Positions 1 through 8,659 of a stretch of DNA of 25,851 nt are shown piece by piece. Position 1 is the first letter of the stretch, and every line of letters begins with the position of its first letter. The DNA is from a virus, in the IMG/VR virus record IMGVR_UViG_3300042691_007956, positions 1 through 25,851 of that record, one strand, 5' to 3'. The position numbers were made by a program, and so were the translations under genes. Under the pieces are notes generated by a model. It saw nothing but the letters and a program-made list of their open reading frames with translations, was not told the DNA's origin and made no database searches.

Positions 1-2
1 CG

Positions 3-536
3 GCGCAGGCCCAGATGGCGCAGGCCATCAACCAGCAGACCGCCTACCTGGTGCAGGCCCGCGACACGCTGGCGGTGGCCGAGGTTCGCGCCGACATGGC
101 CGAGACCTATGCCGCAGTGCAGGCAGGCCGGACGCTCAAGCGGGCCGAGATGGAGGCCCAGAACTACCAGATCGCTGGCAACACCTTGCTCAAGAACATG
201 CGCCGTGCCAATGCTGCAGCACGAGCTCGAGCAGCTGCTGCAGGCGTGGCGTTCGGCGAAGGCAGCGCAGCGGGCGTCCAGATCGAGAACGTGGCGGCGA
301 CCATGCGCGATGTCGGCATCGCCGATCTGAATGCGCTGACCGCTCGCGTGCTCGGGTTCGAGGATGCGACGGCCATGCTGCAGTCGACCGAATACCAGAA
401 CTATCTGAACATGTTCCAGGCCAAGCGTGCTGCCGGCGGTCTTGAGTCTGCAGCAGCGATCACGCGCCGCACCGGTGGATTGATGGCCGGGGCTACGCTG
501 CTCGAGGGCGGCACCAGGTTTGCAAGGACAATCTGA
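3..536 (+). CDS. Internal virion (ejection) protein, T7 gp14-like, 5' end probably outside the window
   Basis: The reading frame is open to the left edge, so the first ATG at 15 may be internal; from there 173 residues are visible. The protein is Ala/Gln/Glu-rich and almost wholly helical, with an RANAAARARAAAAGVAF segment (about residues 64-80) followed by a small Gly/Ser stretch. This style is typical of the small internal core or ejection proteins of podoviruses (T7 gp14 class). Its stop overlaps the next start (TGATG at 534-538), and it heads a run of two much larger helical proteins, matching the T7 order gp14-gp15-gp16. Assignment rests on composition, size and order; no catalytic motif is seen. 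Confidence 0.6.
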   Translation, partial: AQAQMAQAINQQTAYLVQARDTLAVAEVRADMAETYAAVQAGRTLKRAEMEAQNYQIAGNTLLKNMRRANAAARARAAAAGVAFGEGSAAGVQIENVAATMRDVGIADLNALTARVLGFEDATAMLQSTEYQNYLNMFQAKRAAGGLESAAAITRRTGGLMAGATLLEGGTRFARTI

Positions 537-2248
537 TGGCAACGCTCCCGGTTATCGAAGGCGGTCAGATCATGCTGCGCGGGGCGCAGGGCGGCGTGCC
601 GATGGCGCAAGTCTCTCCTCAGGTTGTAGAGCCGATCGCAGCCAGGGCCGCTGCCCAGCAGGGTGGCACCCTTGCGCAGATTCTCGACCGGATGAGCGAG
701 AGCGCCTTCCGCGAGGCTGGGCGCCTGGCGCAGGTTGAGGCCTTCCAGTTCGCCGCTGACAACCCGATCACGCCGGCGCAAATCGAAATCGCAAAGAACG
801 GCGGATCAATCGATCGCGGCCGTGCTGGCAGCATCTTCGATGAGGCGCTGCGCAAAGCCCGAGCTCTCGAGCTCTCTTCTCACTTTGAGATGGAGGGCCG
901 CAACGAGCTCAAGAAGATCCTGGTCGATGTCGAGCAAGGGACGATCACTGGCGAGGATGCCAGCAGACGTATCGCCACGATCACCAACGGATACAACAAG
1001 GCACTGACCGCGCAGGATCCCGAGGCCGCGCTCAAGTTCCGCGCCACCATGTCGCTGCACGGGAACACCGTGCTGAACGCTGCCTACGAGGCTGACGCCA
1101 AGCGAGCCAAGGCGCAGCGCATTGCCAAGTTTGATGCGGACTTCGACAACGGCGTGCGCATTCTTGAGGCCACTGCATCGCAGCATCCTGACCGCATTGA
1201 CGAGCTCGCCGATGTCTTCCGTCGCAACATCACCATGCAGGCGATGATTCTGGGCGACGCAGGCCTGCAGAGGGAATACAGCACCAAGTTCGAGACATCA
1301 CTGCGCAACGCGAAGATCAACGCGCTGACCAGGCACCTGCAGGAAAACGAGTACATCGTCAACCCAGAGCAGACGCTCACGCGGATCCGGGCTGGTGATG
1401 TCGGCAAGATGAGCCCGCTGCTGCAGCAGATGATCGTCAACGACTTCGATGCAGTGGCGAAGGTTACGGCCAACTACATGGTGTCGGTAAACCAGCGCGA
1501 GATGCTTGCGAAGAATGAGCGCGATCGTCTCAAGCGCGAGGCCGAGCGCAATGCGTACAACCTGCTCGAGATGATCTTTCCGTTGCCAGAGGGTGACCCG
1601 ACTCGCAATCAATTGATCGGAGAACTGACGAAGTTACCCGAGGGCGCTGTACCGATCGGCACATTGAAGGATCTGCTGTCGCCGAGCCAGGGCGAAAGCA
1701 ATGCACGGGTGCTCTTCAATGTGACCCAGGGCATCTACAACAACACGATCACGCAGCCTGATCAGATCTGGCAGATGGTCGGCAAAGGTCTGTCGCCGAA
1801 GGATGCTGTCGGTGCGCTCAAGCTGCTGCAGTCTGAAGACCGGCGCGACCAGTCAGAGCTCGATCGTGGCATCAGCCGGCTGGCAGGCATCCCGGTGATT
1901 CCTGGCAGCGTGGTGGTGCTTGACCCGAAGGGCGAGGAGTTCAAGCGCAGGTCTGAGCTCCAGGCGCAGGCGCTCGACATCCAGGCGCAGGCGGCACGCG
2001 ATGGCAAGGTGATGACGCCGCGCCAGATCCTGCAGCAACTGGAGACCAACCTCGAGCAACGTCGCGGTACAGAAGAGGCCAAGGCTGCGCAGCGCCAGCT
2101 GCAGGACGACACCTCGCCGTGGGTCAAGAAAGCCGGAGGAAAGATCACTCGAGATAGCCTGCCTGCTCTTGAACGGAGCGGCAAGCTCAACGCCAACGAG
2201 CTCAAGCGTGTCCGGCAGCTGCTCGACCAGGCCGATGGAGTGAAGTGA
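536..2248 (+). CDS. Large helical internal virion protein, T7 gp15-like by position
   Basis: This 570-residue protein is highly charged and helical, with no signal peptide or membrane segment. Repeated Arg/Glu/Lys stretches (for example around residues 320-345 and 480-520) suggest long coiled coils. I see no enzymatic motif. It starts on the ATG that overlaps the previous stop (TGATG) and ends in the same arrangement with the next gene, so the three genes are probably translated together. By position and character it matches the middle ejection protein of T7-like and related podoviruses, which forms part of the core and the trans-envelope channel. The role is inferred from context; the sequence alone supports only a long helical phage structural protein. 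Confidence 0.6.
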   Translation: MATLPVIEGGQIMLRGAQGGVPMAQVSPQVVEPIAARAAAQQGGTLAQILDRMSESAFREAGRLAQVEAFQFAADNPITPAQIEIAKNGGSIDRGRAGSIFDEALRKARALELSSHFEMEGRNELKKILVDVEQGTITGEDASRRIATITNGYNKALTAQDPEAALKFRATMSLHGNTVLNAAYEADAKRAKAQRIAKFDADFDNGVRILEATASQHPDRIDELADVFRRNITMQAMILGDAGLQREYSTKFETSLRNAKINALTRHLQENEYIVNPEQTLTRIRAGDVGKMSPLLQQMIVNDFDAVAKVTANYMVSVNQREMLAKNERDRLKREAERNAYNLLEMIFPLPEGDPTRNQLIGELTKLPEGAVPIGTLKDLLSPSQGESNARVLFNVTQGIYNNTITQPDQIWQMVGKGLSPKDAVGALKLLQSEDRRDQSELDRGISRLAGIPVIPGSVVVLDPKGEEFKRRSELQAQALDIQAQAARDGKVMTPRQILQQLETNLEQRRGTEEAKAAQRQLQDDTSPWVKKAGGKITRDSLPALERSGKLNANELKRVRQLLDQADGVK

Positions 2249-4179
2249 TGCAGATCGAAGACGCATACCTCAATCGGCTGTCCAACTTCCAGTTCCCTGG
2301 CGAGACGGCGATCCCCGAGGCGCAGGACGCCGCGATGCAGGCAACGGTAGGCACGCTGCCCGCCCAGGAACCGAAGCAGCAGCCGGAGGCCAGCATCGGG
2401 CCGATTCCGCGCAACATGTTCCAGCAGGCGATCGGCAAGTTCGGCGAGGCGCTGACCGCTGCAGGCGTGCAGCTGGACAAGGTCGGCATCGACATCCCGG
2501 TGCTCGGCCGCGTGACCCTCAAGGATCTGACGGTCGGCGAAGCCGGCAAGGTGATCGAGGACATGAGCTACGGGTTCATGCCGACCCGTGGCGCTGGCGG
2601 CATTGGCGGCACTGCAGGGCTGAAACCCGAGGCGGCTGAACTGCTGAACCTGCCGATCGTCGGCACCGCAGCCAAAGCAGCGGGAACCGTTGCGAGGGCG
2701 ATCCCTGGCGCTCTACCTGCTGCAGCTGCTGCGATTGCTGCCCAGCCTACCGAGGCCGAGGGCGGCGTCGGATCGCTGGCCAGGAAGATCGGCGCCAACG
2801 TGGTGAGCACCAGGTTGCCGACCGCTGTGAAGGCCACCGAGAACCCGCTCACGCAAAACCTGGTCATCGGACTGGATGCGGCCAAGGCAGACCCTGCTGC
2901 GTTCACGCACAACGTCAACCTGGTCAAGGCCTACCCCAACATCAAGACGCAGGCCACCGACACCAACCAGGTGGCCGAGGACTTCATCACCGAGGTGAAG
3001 GACAACCTGCTCTACCTGTACGACCAGGTGCCGGATGCCACGCGCCAGCGCAGCAAGCTCTGGTACGACGGTGCTCGCAACATCGTCGACCGCTGGGGCC
3101 GCGAGTACAACCAGCCAGACCAGGCGTTATCCGGCGTGCTGGCCGTGCTGTCGCCCCAGAAAGACTGGTTTATGAATGTGTCGCTCGGCCAGCGGGTGAT
3201 CGATATCACGCAGAACCAGTGGGCGTTCCGCTGGGACAGTGACATGGATCAGATCGCTGCACAGATCTGGGCTGACCCGAAGTACAAGCCGGTGCTCGAC
3301 CTAGTGCGTGGCAAGAGCCTGGCCGAGCTCGAGGGGCCGGCAGAGCGAGCACTGTGGGTGCGTACCTTCGACCAGGCCTTCAACCCGCGCAGCCACCAGA
3401 TCGTCACGCCTGAAGGTGACTTCGCTGATGTCAGGAAGACCCAGGCCGGCAAGGAGTTCAAGGTCGCCTGGGGCTCACTCAATGAGATCGGCAAGGCGAT
3501 CTCGATCCTCGAGGATCCGAGCAAGGCCAACATCAGCACGATGCTTGGCGGTCAGCACAAGGTGCGGAACTTCTACAACAACATCTATGCGCCGACAGAT
3601 CCTGCTGGCCACGTCACGATCGACACGCATGCGGTTGCTGCTGGCCTGCTGCGCCCACTCTCCGGCAACAGCCGCGAGGTGCTGCACAATTTCGGCTCTG
3701 GCGTGAAAGGCGAGATGGGGCCGAAGAACAGTTCAATCACCGGTGTGCAGGGAACCTACGGGCTCTATGCCGAGGCGTACCGTCGCGCCGCTGCCGAGCG
3801 TGGCGTGCTGCCCAGGGAGATGCAGTCGATCACCTGGGAGGCTGTGCGCGGCTTGTTCCCTGACACATTCAAGACGCCGGCCAATGCTCGCAGGATCGAC
3901 GACATCTGGGTAAGATATGGGAATGGCGAGCTCTCAATCAACGAGGCCCGAGATGAGGTCATCAAAGCAGCCGGTGGAATCCGCGCCCCCGAGTGGGAAG
4001 GAAGTGGACTTCGTGGTGCAGCTACTCCAGAAGGCGGGACTCCCGGTAACGCGGGAGAACTACCTGGGGTTGGCGTACCCGGAGGGAGTGCCGGACGACC
4101 TGGACGAAATGAGCCTGCCGCCGGAAGTACGTCTCGCGTAACTCGGGGCGGTCGCGCTCCGCAGCCTGGAGCGCAGTGA
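2248..4179 (+). CDS. Virion-associated protein with a HhH-GPD-like (DNA glycosylase-like) domain
   Basis: A 643-residue protein when started at ATG 2248 (a GTG lies one codon upstream; GGAG precedes it). Residues 1-200 are Ala/Pro/Gly-rich and probably a flexible virion-anchoring part. Residues about 240-560 form a compact domain with three conspicuous blocks: GVLAVLSPQKDWFMNVS (296-312), LGGQHKVRNFYNNI (433-446) and HVTIDTHAVAAGLL (455-468). These resemble, in order, the LLSAQATD, LPGVGRKTANVV and VDTH blocks of endonuclease III, with K438 and D459 at the places of its catalytic Lys and Asp. The match is by eye, and the hairpin is one residue short. The last 50 residues are Gly/Pro/Arg-rich low complexity and are overlapped by another gene. 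It lies between two ejection proteins, so it is probably packaged and injected. Confidence 0.6.
   Translation: MQIEDAYLNRLSNFQFPGETAIPEAQDAAMQATVGTLPAQEPKQQPEASIGPIPRNMFQQAIGKFGEALTAAGVQLDKVGIDIPVLGRVTLKDLTVGEAGKVIEDMSYGFMPTRGAGGIGGTAGLKPEAAELLNLPIVGTAAKAAGTVARAIPGALPAAAAAIAAQPTEAEGGVGSLARKIGANVVSTRLPTAVKATENPLTQNLVIGLDAAKADPAAFTHNVNLVKAYPNIKTQATDTNQVAEDFITEVKDNLLYLYDQVPDATRQRSKLWYDGARNIVDRWGREYNQPDQALSGVLAVLSPQKDWFMNVSLGQRVIDITQNQWAFRWDSDMDQIAAQIWADPKYKPVLDLVRGKSLAELEGPAERALWVRTFDQAFNPRSHQIVTPEGDFADVRKTQAGKEFKVAWGSLNEIGKAISILEDPSKANISTMLGGQHKVRNFYNNIYAPTDPAGHVTIDTHAVAAGLLRPLSGNSREVLHNFGSGVKGEMGPKNSSITGVQGTYGLYAEAYRRAAAERGVLPREMQSITWEAVRGLFPDTFKTPANARRIDDIWVRYGNGELSINEARDEVIKAAGGIRAPEWEGSGLRGAATPEGGTPGNAGELPGVGVPGGSAGRPGRNEPAAGSTSRVTRGGRAPQPGAQ
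3953..4141 (+). CDS. Small phage protein nested out of frame inside the preceding gene
   Basis: This frame encodes 62 residues ending in KEVDFVVQLLQKAGLPVTRE followed by NYLGLAYPEG and an acidic VPDDLDEMSLPPEVRLA tail. The 'PVTRENYLxLAY' pattern followed by a short acidic/proline tail resembles a small protein I recall from many phages. The host frame here encodes only low-complexity Gly/Pro/Arg sequence, so this frame looks like the constrained one. ATG 3953 is preferred over ATG 3917 because GAGG sits seven bases upstream. It is wholly inside the larger gene and stops 37 bases before the next start. Its function is unknown. Confidence rests on the sequence character, not on a database match. 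Confidence 0.6.
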   Translation: MRSSKQPVESAPPSGKEVDFVVQLLQKAGLPVTRENYLGLAYPEGVPDDLDEMSLPPEVRLA

Positions 4180-7061
4180 TGGCCATCCCCAATACTCCCC
4201 TTGAACAGCGTCTTGGCCAGATGCTGCCGCAGGTCGATCCTCCGGGTGAGATGCCGCTGGAACCGATGCCAGCGGATCAGCAACTAGAACCCGCTGAGAT
4301 CCAGCCGCTGACCAGCGAGCCTGGTTCCCCAACGATGGAAGAGCCGGTGCAGGTTGCCGGTTTGGGTTCTGTCGTTCGCAAGGCTGTAGGGAAAGCAGCG
4401 CCGAAAGCGGTGCGCGACATCAGCCCCGAGGCCTACCAGGCGAAGCCAGGCGAGCTCCCACCGGTTACGACCGAAGGTCGGTTCCGTGTCATCCCTGAAG
4501 CTGACGAGCAACTTACAGGCGAGGTCGAGCGTGCCGTCGATCGCCGGCAGAAGTTCAGCCCGCTGACTGGCAAGCCGCCTGAGGAAGCCTTCAACCTGGG
4601 GCGCTATGCCGACCGTGATGCGGCTGGCGTGGTGGCCGGCGTATCTGATGCGCTCGGCATCCAGACCAAGCGGGTGACGTTCGACGAGATCAAGAAGAAG
4701 GCAGCAGAGTCTGGCATCGGCGAGCAGTTCCTGGCGCGTCTGGTGTCGCCTGTTGAGGGCAAGATGCTGGGCAGCGCGGTCGAGACCTACAAGGCGCTCG
4801 AGGTGCTCGAGAGCTCGGCCGGTGAGCTCGACCGTCTGTTCAAACTGGTGGCCAACGGCCAGGCTACTGATGCCCAGAAACTGCAGCTGCGCCAGCAGGT
4901 CGCGCTGCACGGCATGATCCAGAAGGGCGTGAAAGGGATCCAGACCGAGACCGCCCGCGCCCTGGCTGTCTTCCGCATCCCGCGTGAAGGCAATGCCGAC
5001 GTGATTCGCCAGGTGCTCGATGAGTACGGCGGCGACAAGTCGCTGACCGACATGGCGCGTGCCTACCTGACGCTCGAGACCCGTGCCGCTCGCAACCAGT
5101 TGGTCGAGCAGTCGATGATGTCCGGCGTCAAGGATGTCTGGTTCTCCACGTTCATCAACGGCCTGCTGTCCAGCCCGGTGAGCCACGCGAAGAACATCCT
5201 GGGCAACTCGATGTTCGGGCTCTACCAGATTCCCGAGCGGCTGATCGCATCGTTCTACAGCAACACCCTCCCGCAAGGCGTGCGCAGCTGGCGCTCGCTG
5301 CTGCCTGGTAGCGAGGCCGACAAGATCGGTTACGACGAAACGCTGACGATGGTGCAGTCGCTGCGCAACGGCGTGGTCGAGGGACTCACGCTGGCGGCTG
5401 ATGCGTTCAAGAAGAACCAGCCAAGCGACCTGCTGACCAAGATCGAACTGCAGCGCACGCCCCAGGAATCAATGGGCGAGACCCTGCAGCGGATCAGTGG
5501 TGTCGGCCAAGACACCTGGCTGGGCAAGGCCTTCGACTACTACGGCACGGCGGTCACGCTACCCGGTCGCATGATGATGACCGAGGACGAGTTCTTCAAA
5601 GGCGTGTTCTACCGGATGCACCTGAACACGCTGGTCACCAGGCGCGGCAAGCAGGTCTACCGTGATGCGATCGAGAACGGTCTGCCAGAAGCGGATGCGA
5701 TGGCGCGGATGGAGACTGAGGTTGCCGGCCTACTGCAGCACCCTCCTCGCGACCTGGACGAAGCCGCGATGGATTACGCCAGGCGCGGCACATTCACCGC
5801 AGAACTGCCGCCGGCGCTGAACAAACTGCAGCAGGTCTTCAACACCCCGGCGCTCAAGGTACTGGTGCCATTCTTCAAGACACCAGCCAACATCGGCATC
5901 GAGGTGATCGAGCGCACGCCGTTCGCGCCGCTGTCCAGCAAGTGGCGCAACGAGATCGCAGAGGGTGGCATCTACCGCGACATGGCGCTCGCCAAGGTCA
6001 CGCTGGGTTCTGCTGTGCTGGCGACGTTTGGCGCGATAGCAAGCGAAGGCCTGATCACCGGTCGCGGCCCAGAGCGCAAGGCTGACCGCGAGGCGCTGAT
6101 GCGAGACGGGTGGAAGCCCTACTCTTTCAAAATCGGCGACCAGTACGTCAGCTATTCAGGCCTCGAGCCTGTCTCTGCGCTGCTGGCGATTGCTGCCGAC
6201 TATGCCGAATACGCCAGGCATGAGCCTGATGCCGGCAAGATCGAGCAGGTATTCATGGGCGCGACCTATGGCCTGTACGAGTACCTGAAGGAGCAGCCAT
6301 ACCTACAGGGCGTCGCTGATGTCGCCAAGCTGATCGGCACCAACCAGCAGGGCCAGGTCGACGGCAAGAAGATCGTCAACGAACTTGCCAAGCAATACGG
6401 CGGCTTTGTTATCGGCGGGTCACCGGCCGGCGCGTATGGTTCGCTGGTGGCCAGCATTGAGCGGCTGATAGATCCAACCGTGCGTGACGTGCGAACCAAC
6501 CCAGACCTGCCGATGGGCGTGCGCGGCTTCTATGAGGCCTTCCAGCGGTATCGCAGCCGCCTGCCCTATGCCAGCGAGGCGCTGCCCGAGGCGCTCAACC
6601 TATGGGGTGACCCGGTGCTGGCTGGTCAGGGCAAGGCCTACGAACTGGTGCTGCCGACTCGCGTGAGCCCGCAGCAGTTCAGCGAGGTTGACGATGCGCT
6701 GGTGCGGATCGGTTCGCCGGTCGGGATGCCGGAGCGCAAGATCGACGGCGTGGAAATGAGCGCGGCACAATACAACCGGCTGCTCACGATCTACGGAAAA
6801 GAGCTCGGCGAAGAGAGAGAACTGAAGGATAAGACCAAGAAGTTTTTCAACGTCAAAGACATTCTGTTAGAAACTATGCAGATGCCAGGGTTTGACCTGT
6901 TGAACCTGGACGACCAGCAGAAGACGGTGCAGCGCGTGCATTCTCGATACATGGACGCGGCAAAGAAGAAGCTGCTCTCGGAAGATGTGAACCTGCAGGC
7001 CAAGATCGACGAGCTCAAAGAGCTTCGCCGTGCCAATGGCATGTACTACAAGCCGGACTGA
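4179..7061 (+). CDS. Giant internal virion / DNA-ejection protein, T7 gp16-like by position
   Basis: A 960-residue protein starting on ATG 4179 with GGAG upstream and TGATG coupling to the previous gene. The first 110 residues are Pro/Glu-rich and probably disordered; the rest is mostly helical. Around residues 555-660 is a block I recognise from large phage proteins: LVPFFKTPANIGIEVIERTP, then a hydrophobic segment (LAKVTLGSAVLATFGAIASE), then GWKPYSFKIGDQYVSYSGLE and a second hydrophobic stretch. These could insert in the host membrane during ejection. I see no transglycosylase or lysozyme motif, unlike T7 gp16. The C-terminal 80 residues are Lys/Glu-rich. It is the last of the ejection-protein run and is followed by the tail fibre gene. 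Confidence 0.6.
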   Translation: MAIPNTPLEQRLGQMLPQVDPPGEMPLEPMPADQQLEPAEIQPLTSEPGSPTMEEPVQVAGLGSVVRKAVGKAAPKAVRDISPEAYQAKPGELPPVTTEGRFRVIPEADEQLTGEVERAVDRRQKFSPLTGKPPEEAFNLGRYADRDAAGVVAGVSDALGIQTKRVTFDEIKKKAAESGIGEQFLARLVSPVEGKMLGSAVETYKALEVLESSAGELDRLFKLVANGQATDAQKLQLRQQVALHGMIQKGVKGIQTETARALAVFRIPREGNADVIRQVLDEYGGDKSLTDMARAYLTLETRAARNQLVEQSMMSGVKDVWFSTFINGLLSSPVSHAKNILGNSMFGLYQIPERLIASFYSNTLPQGVRSWRSLLPGSEADKIGYDETLTMVQSLRNGVVEGLTLAADAFKKNQPSDLLTKIELQRTPQESMGETLQRISGVGQDTWLGKAFDYYGTAVTLPGRMMMTEDEFFKGVFYRMHLNTLVTRRGKQVYRDAIENGLPEADAMARMETEVAGLLQHPPRDLDEAAMDYARRGTFTAELPPALNKLQQVFNTPALKVLVPFFKTPANIGIEVIERTPFAPLSSKWRNEIAEGGIYRDMALAKVTLGSAVLATFGAIASEGLITGRGPERKADREALMRDGWKPYSFKIGDQYVSYSGLEPVSALLAIAADYAEYARHEPDAGKIEQVFMGATYGLYEYLKEQPYLQGVADVAKLIGTNQQGQVDGKKIVNELAKQYGGFVIGGSPAGAYGSLVASIERLIDPTVRDVRTNPDLPMGVRGFYEAFQRYRSRLPYASEALPEALNLWGDPVLAGQGKAYELVLPTRVSPQQFSEVDDALVRIGSPVGMPERKIDGVEMSAAQYNRLLTIYGKELGEERELKDKTKKFFNVKDILLETMQMPGFDLLNLDDQQKTVQRVHSRYMDAAKKKLLSEDVNLQAKIDELKELRRANGMYYKPD

Positions 7062-7094
7062 TCGAGTACAAATACCAACTGGAAGGATTGAGCG

Positions 7095-8009
7095 ATGGGC
7101 GTCCCAATCAACAACGTCACCAGGCGCGTGGTCTACGCGGCGAGCGGCACCGGCCCGTACAACTTCACGTTCGAGATCCTGGCGAACACCGACATCGCGG
7201 TCTATCGCGACGACACGCTGCTGGTGCTCACTACTGACTACACAGTCACGATCAATGCCAACGGCACCGGCTATATCACGTTGACGGCCACGCCAACAGG
7301 CGCCACCCAGATCGCGATCGTCGGCAACCGGACGATCAGCCGCACCACCGACTTCGTGACCGGCGGTGATTTTTTCGCCAACGTGCTGAACGACGAGCTC
7401 GACCAGCAGACGATCTTCGCGCAGCAGAATGCCGAAGGCCTTGGCCGTGCGCTGACTGCGCCACAGACAGACCCGATCAGCATCAACATGACCCTGCCTG
7501 GCCGCACGACCAGGGCGAACAAGTATCTGTCATTCGACGCGAACGGCAATCCGACAGCCACGGCCGGCGCCCCGAATACGCTCTACTACGGCAGCTACAC
7601 GTCAGACCCGACCACCAGGCCGGATGGCACGGCGCGTGTCGCTGGTGACCTGTACTACAACAGCGTGGCAGCAATGGTGAAGGTATACACCGCTGGCGGC
7701 TGGGTGAACATGGGAACCGGCACCTACACGATCTACCGGGCGCTGGCCACTGCTGGCCAGACGAGCATCACGACCAGCTACGTTATCGGCAGCGTGCAGG
7801 TGTACATCAACGGCGTGCAGCTTTACTCGACCGAGTTCACGGCGACCAACGGCACCAGCATCACAGGGCTGTCGGCGCTGTCGCTCAACGACGAGATCAC
7901 GGTCATCAGTACGAACCAGCTGGCCTACGCGGTGCCGGTGACCATCAGCACGTCATCGCCGAGCGGGTCTGCATCCAACGGCGCACTCTGGCTGCGGGTG
8001 GCATCGTGA
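7095..8009 (+). CDS. Tail fibre protein with T7 gp17-like N-terminal attachment domain
   Basis: 304 residues, starting at ATG 7095 behind a good GGAAGGA ribosome site. Residues about 1-120 (VPINNVTRRVVYAASGTGPY through FANVLNDELDQQTIFAQQNA) are typical of the N-terminal domain that attaches podovirus fibres and spikes to the tail: alternating beta-strands, an 'YTVT...NGTGYITL' motif, then a helix. The rest is Thr/Ser/Gly-rich beta sequence with an 'S.TRPDGTARVAGDLYYNS' motif seen in trimeric fibres. At 304 residues it is short for a fibre, and the host-binding tip may reside in the next protein, whose start overlaps this stop. Confidence 0.8.
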   Translation: MGVPINNVTRRVVYAASGTGPYNFTFEILANTDIAVYRDDTLLVLTTDYTVTINANGTGYITLTATPTGATQIAIVGNRTISRTTDFVTGGDFFANVLNDELDQQTIFAQQNAEGLGRALTAPQTDPISINMTLPGRTTRANKYLSFDANGNPTATAGAPNTLYYGSYTSDPTTRPDGTARVAGDLYYNSVAAMVKVYTAGGWVNMGTGTYTIYRALATAGQTSITTSYVIGSVQVYINGVQLYSTEFTATNGTSITGLSALSLNDEITVISTNQLAYAVPVTISTSSPSGSASNGALWLRVAS

Positions 8010-8434
8010 GGATGTCTGTCTACAGCGGCGGCGCCTGGAAGGATGTCATCGTCGCGTACACCTATGACGAACCGTCTGCCTCATGGAAGGAAGTGCAGAA
8101 CATTCACGTCTATCGCAATGCGCAATGGGAGCGCGTGCATGACAAGGCTGATCTGTATGTCATCACTCTTGCCACGGTTAACTCTCTTGGCAAAGCGGTG
8201 CTTACGGATCCTCAGTTTAACTTCGTCAATGCAGCTTACTGGGGAACCTTAATTGGTGGCCGAGCTCTCGGGAATATCGACAACAATTTCTTCCCGCCAG
8301 AAATTGACGGCGCTGACGTAGCGATTCTGGGTAATTACGTTTTGTATGGCCCGGCTTCGATTGGTGCTGCAGAGCGCGAGTGGATCGAACGCGAAATCAT
8401 CCCGTACGCGACGAGCAATCCACCACCGCCGTGA
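8006..8434 (+). CDS. Putative distal fibre / tail-tip protein
   Basis: 142 residues starting with GTG overlapping the fibre stop (GTGA); ATG 8012 is the alternative. It opens with SVYSGGAWKDVIVAYTYDE, a Trp/Tyr-rich beta-type sequence of the kind found in small fibre-tip or adaptor proteins, and ends in a Pro run. No enzyme motif is seen. From about 8160 the DNA is more AT-rich than the neighbouring genes, with different codon endings, which suggests this tip has been exchanged between phages. The role in receptor binding is inferred from position directly after the fibre and before lysis genes; it could equally be a fibre chaperone. Confidence 0.55.
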   Translation: MRMSVYSGGAWKDVIVAYTYDEPSASWKEVQNIHVYRNAQWERVHDKADLYVITLATVNSLGKAVLTDPQFNFVNAAYWGTLIGGRALGNIDNNFFPPEIDGADVAILGNYVLYGPASIGAAEREWIEREIIPYATSNPPPP

Positions 8435-8493
8435 TGTAAATGAGCGTCTCAAATCTTTTAATGGACAGTTTGTTGAGTGGTATGAGGTGATTG

Positions 8494-8658
8494 ATGACAA
8501 CAGCAAACGAAGTGGAGGCTCGGCTGATGACTCACGAGGAAGTGTGCGCGGTCAGGTATGACGGCATCAACGCCAGGCTCAAGCGCATCGAGCACATTCT
8601 GATCGGCGCCGCCGGCGCGATCATTCTGCTCCTCCTCAGCCTGGTGCTGAAGGTCTGA
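8494..8658 (+). CDS. 54-aa single-TM protein at the start of the lysis cassette
   Basis: ATG 8494 follows GAGGTGA closely. The product reads MTTANEVEARLMTHEEVCAV, then RYDGINARLKRIEHI, then a hydrophobic helix (residues 35-52, GAAGAIILLLLSLVL) and a short Lys-containing end. This amphipathic helix plus C-terminal membrane anchor resembles XhlA-type holin accessory proteins, which help holins disrupt the membrane. It lies two bases before the next gene in a series of membrane proteins leading to the endolysin. Function is inferred from topology and context. Confidence 0.65.
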   Translation: MTTANEVEARLMTHEEVCAVRYDGINARLKRIEHILIGAAGAIILLLLSLVLKV

Positions 8659-8659
8659 C

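Noticed and set aside
4284-5276. Long 330-aa frame on the minus strand inside the large ejection gene
   Set aside because: Leu/Arg/His-rich shadow composition caused by GC-rich codons of the plus-strand gene; no ribosome site or neighbours on that strand.
7095-8434. Diversity-generating retroelement acting on the fibre genes
   Set aside because: No reverse transcriptase gene and no template/variable repeat pair were found in the window.
8440-8490. 16-aa frame (MSVSNLLMDSLLSGMR) before the lysis cassette
   Set aside because: Too short, no clear ribosome site; it may only be leader sequence.
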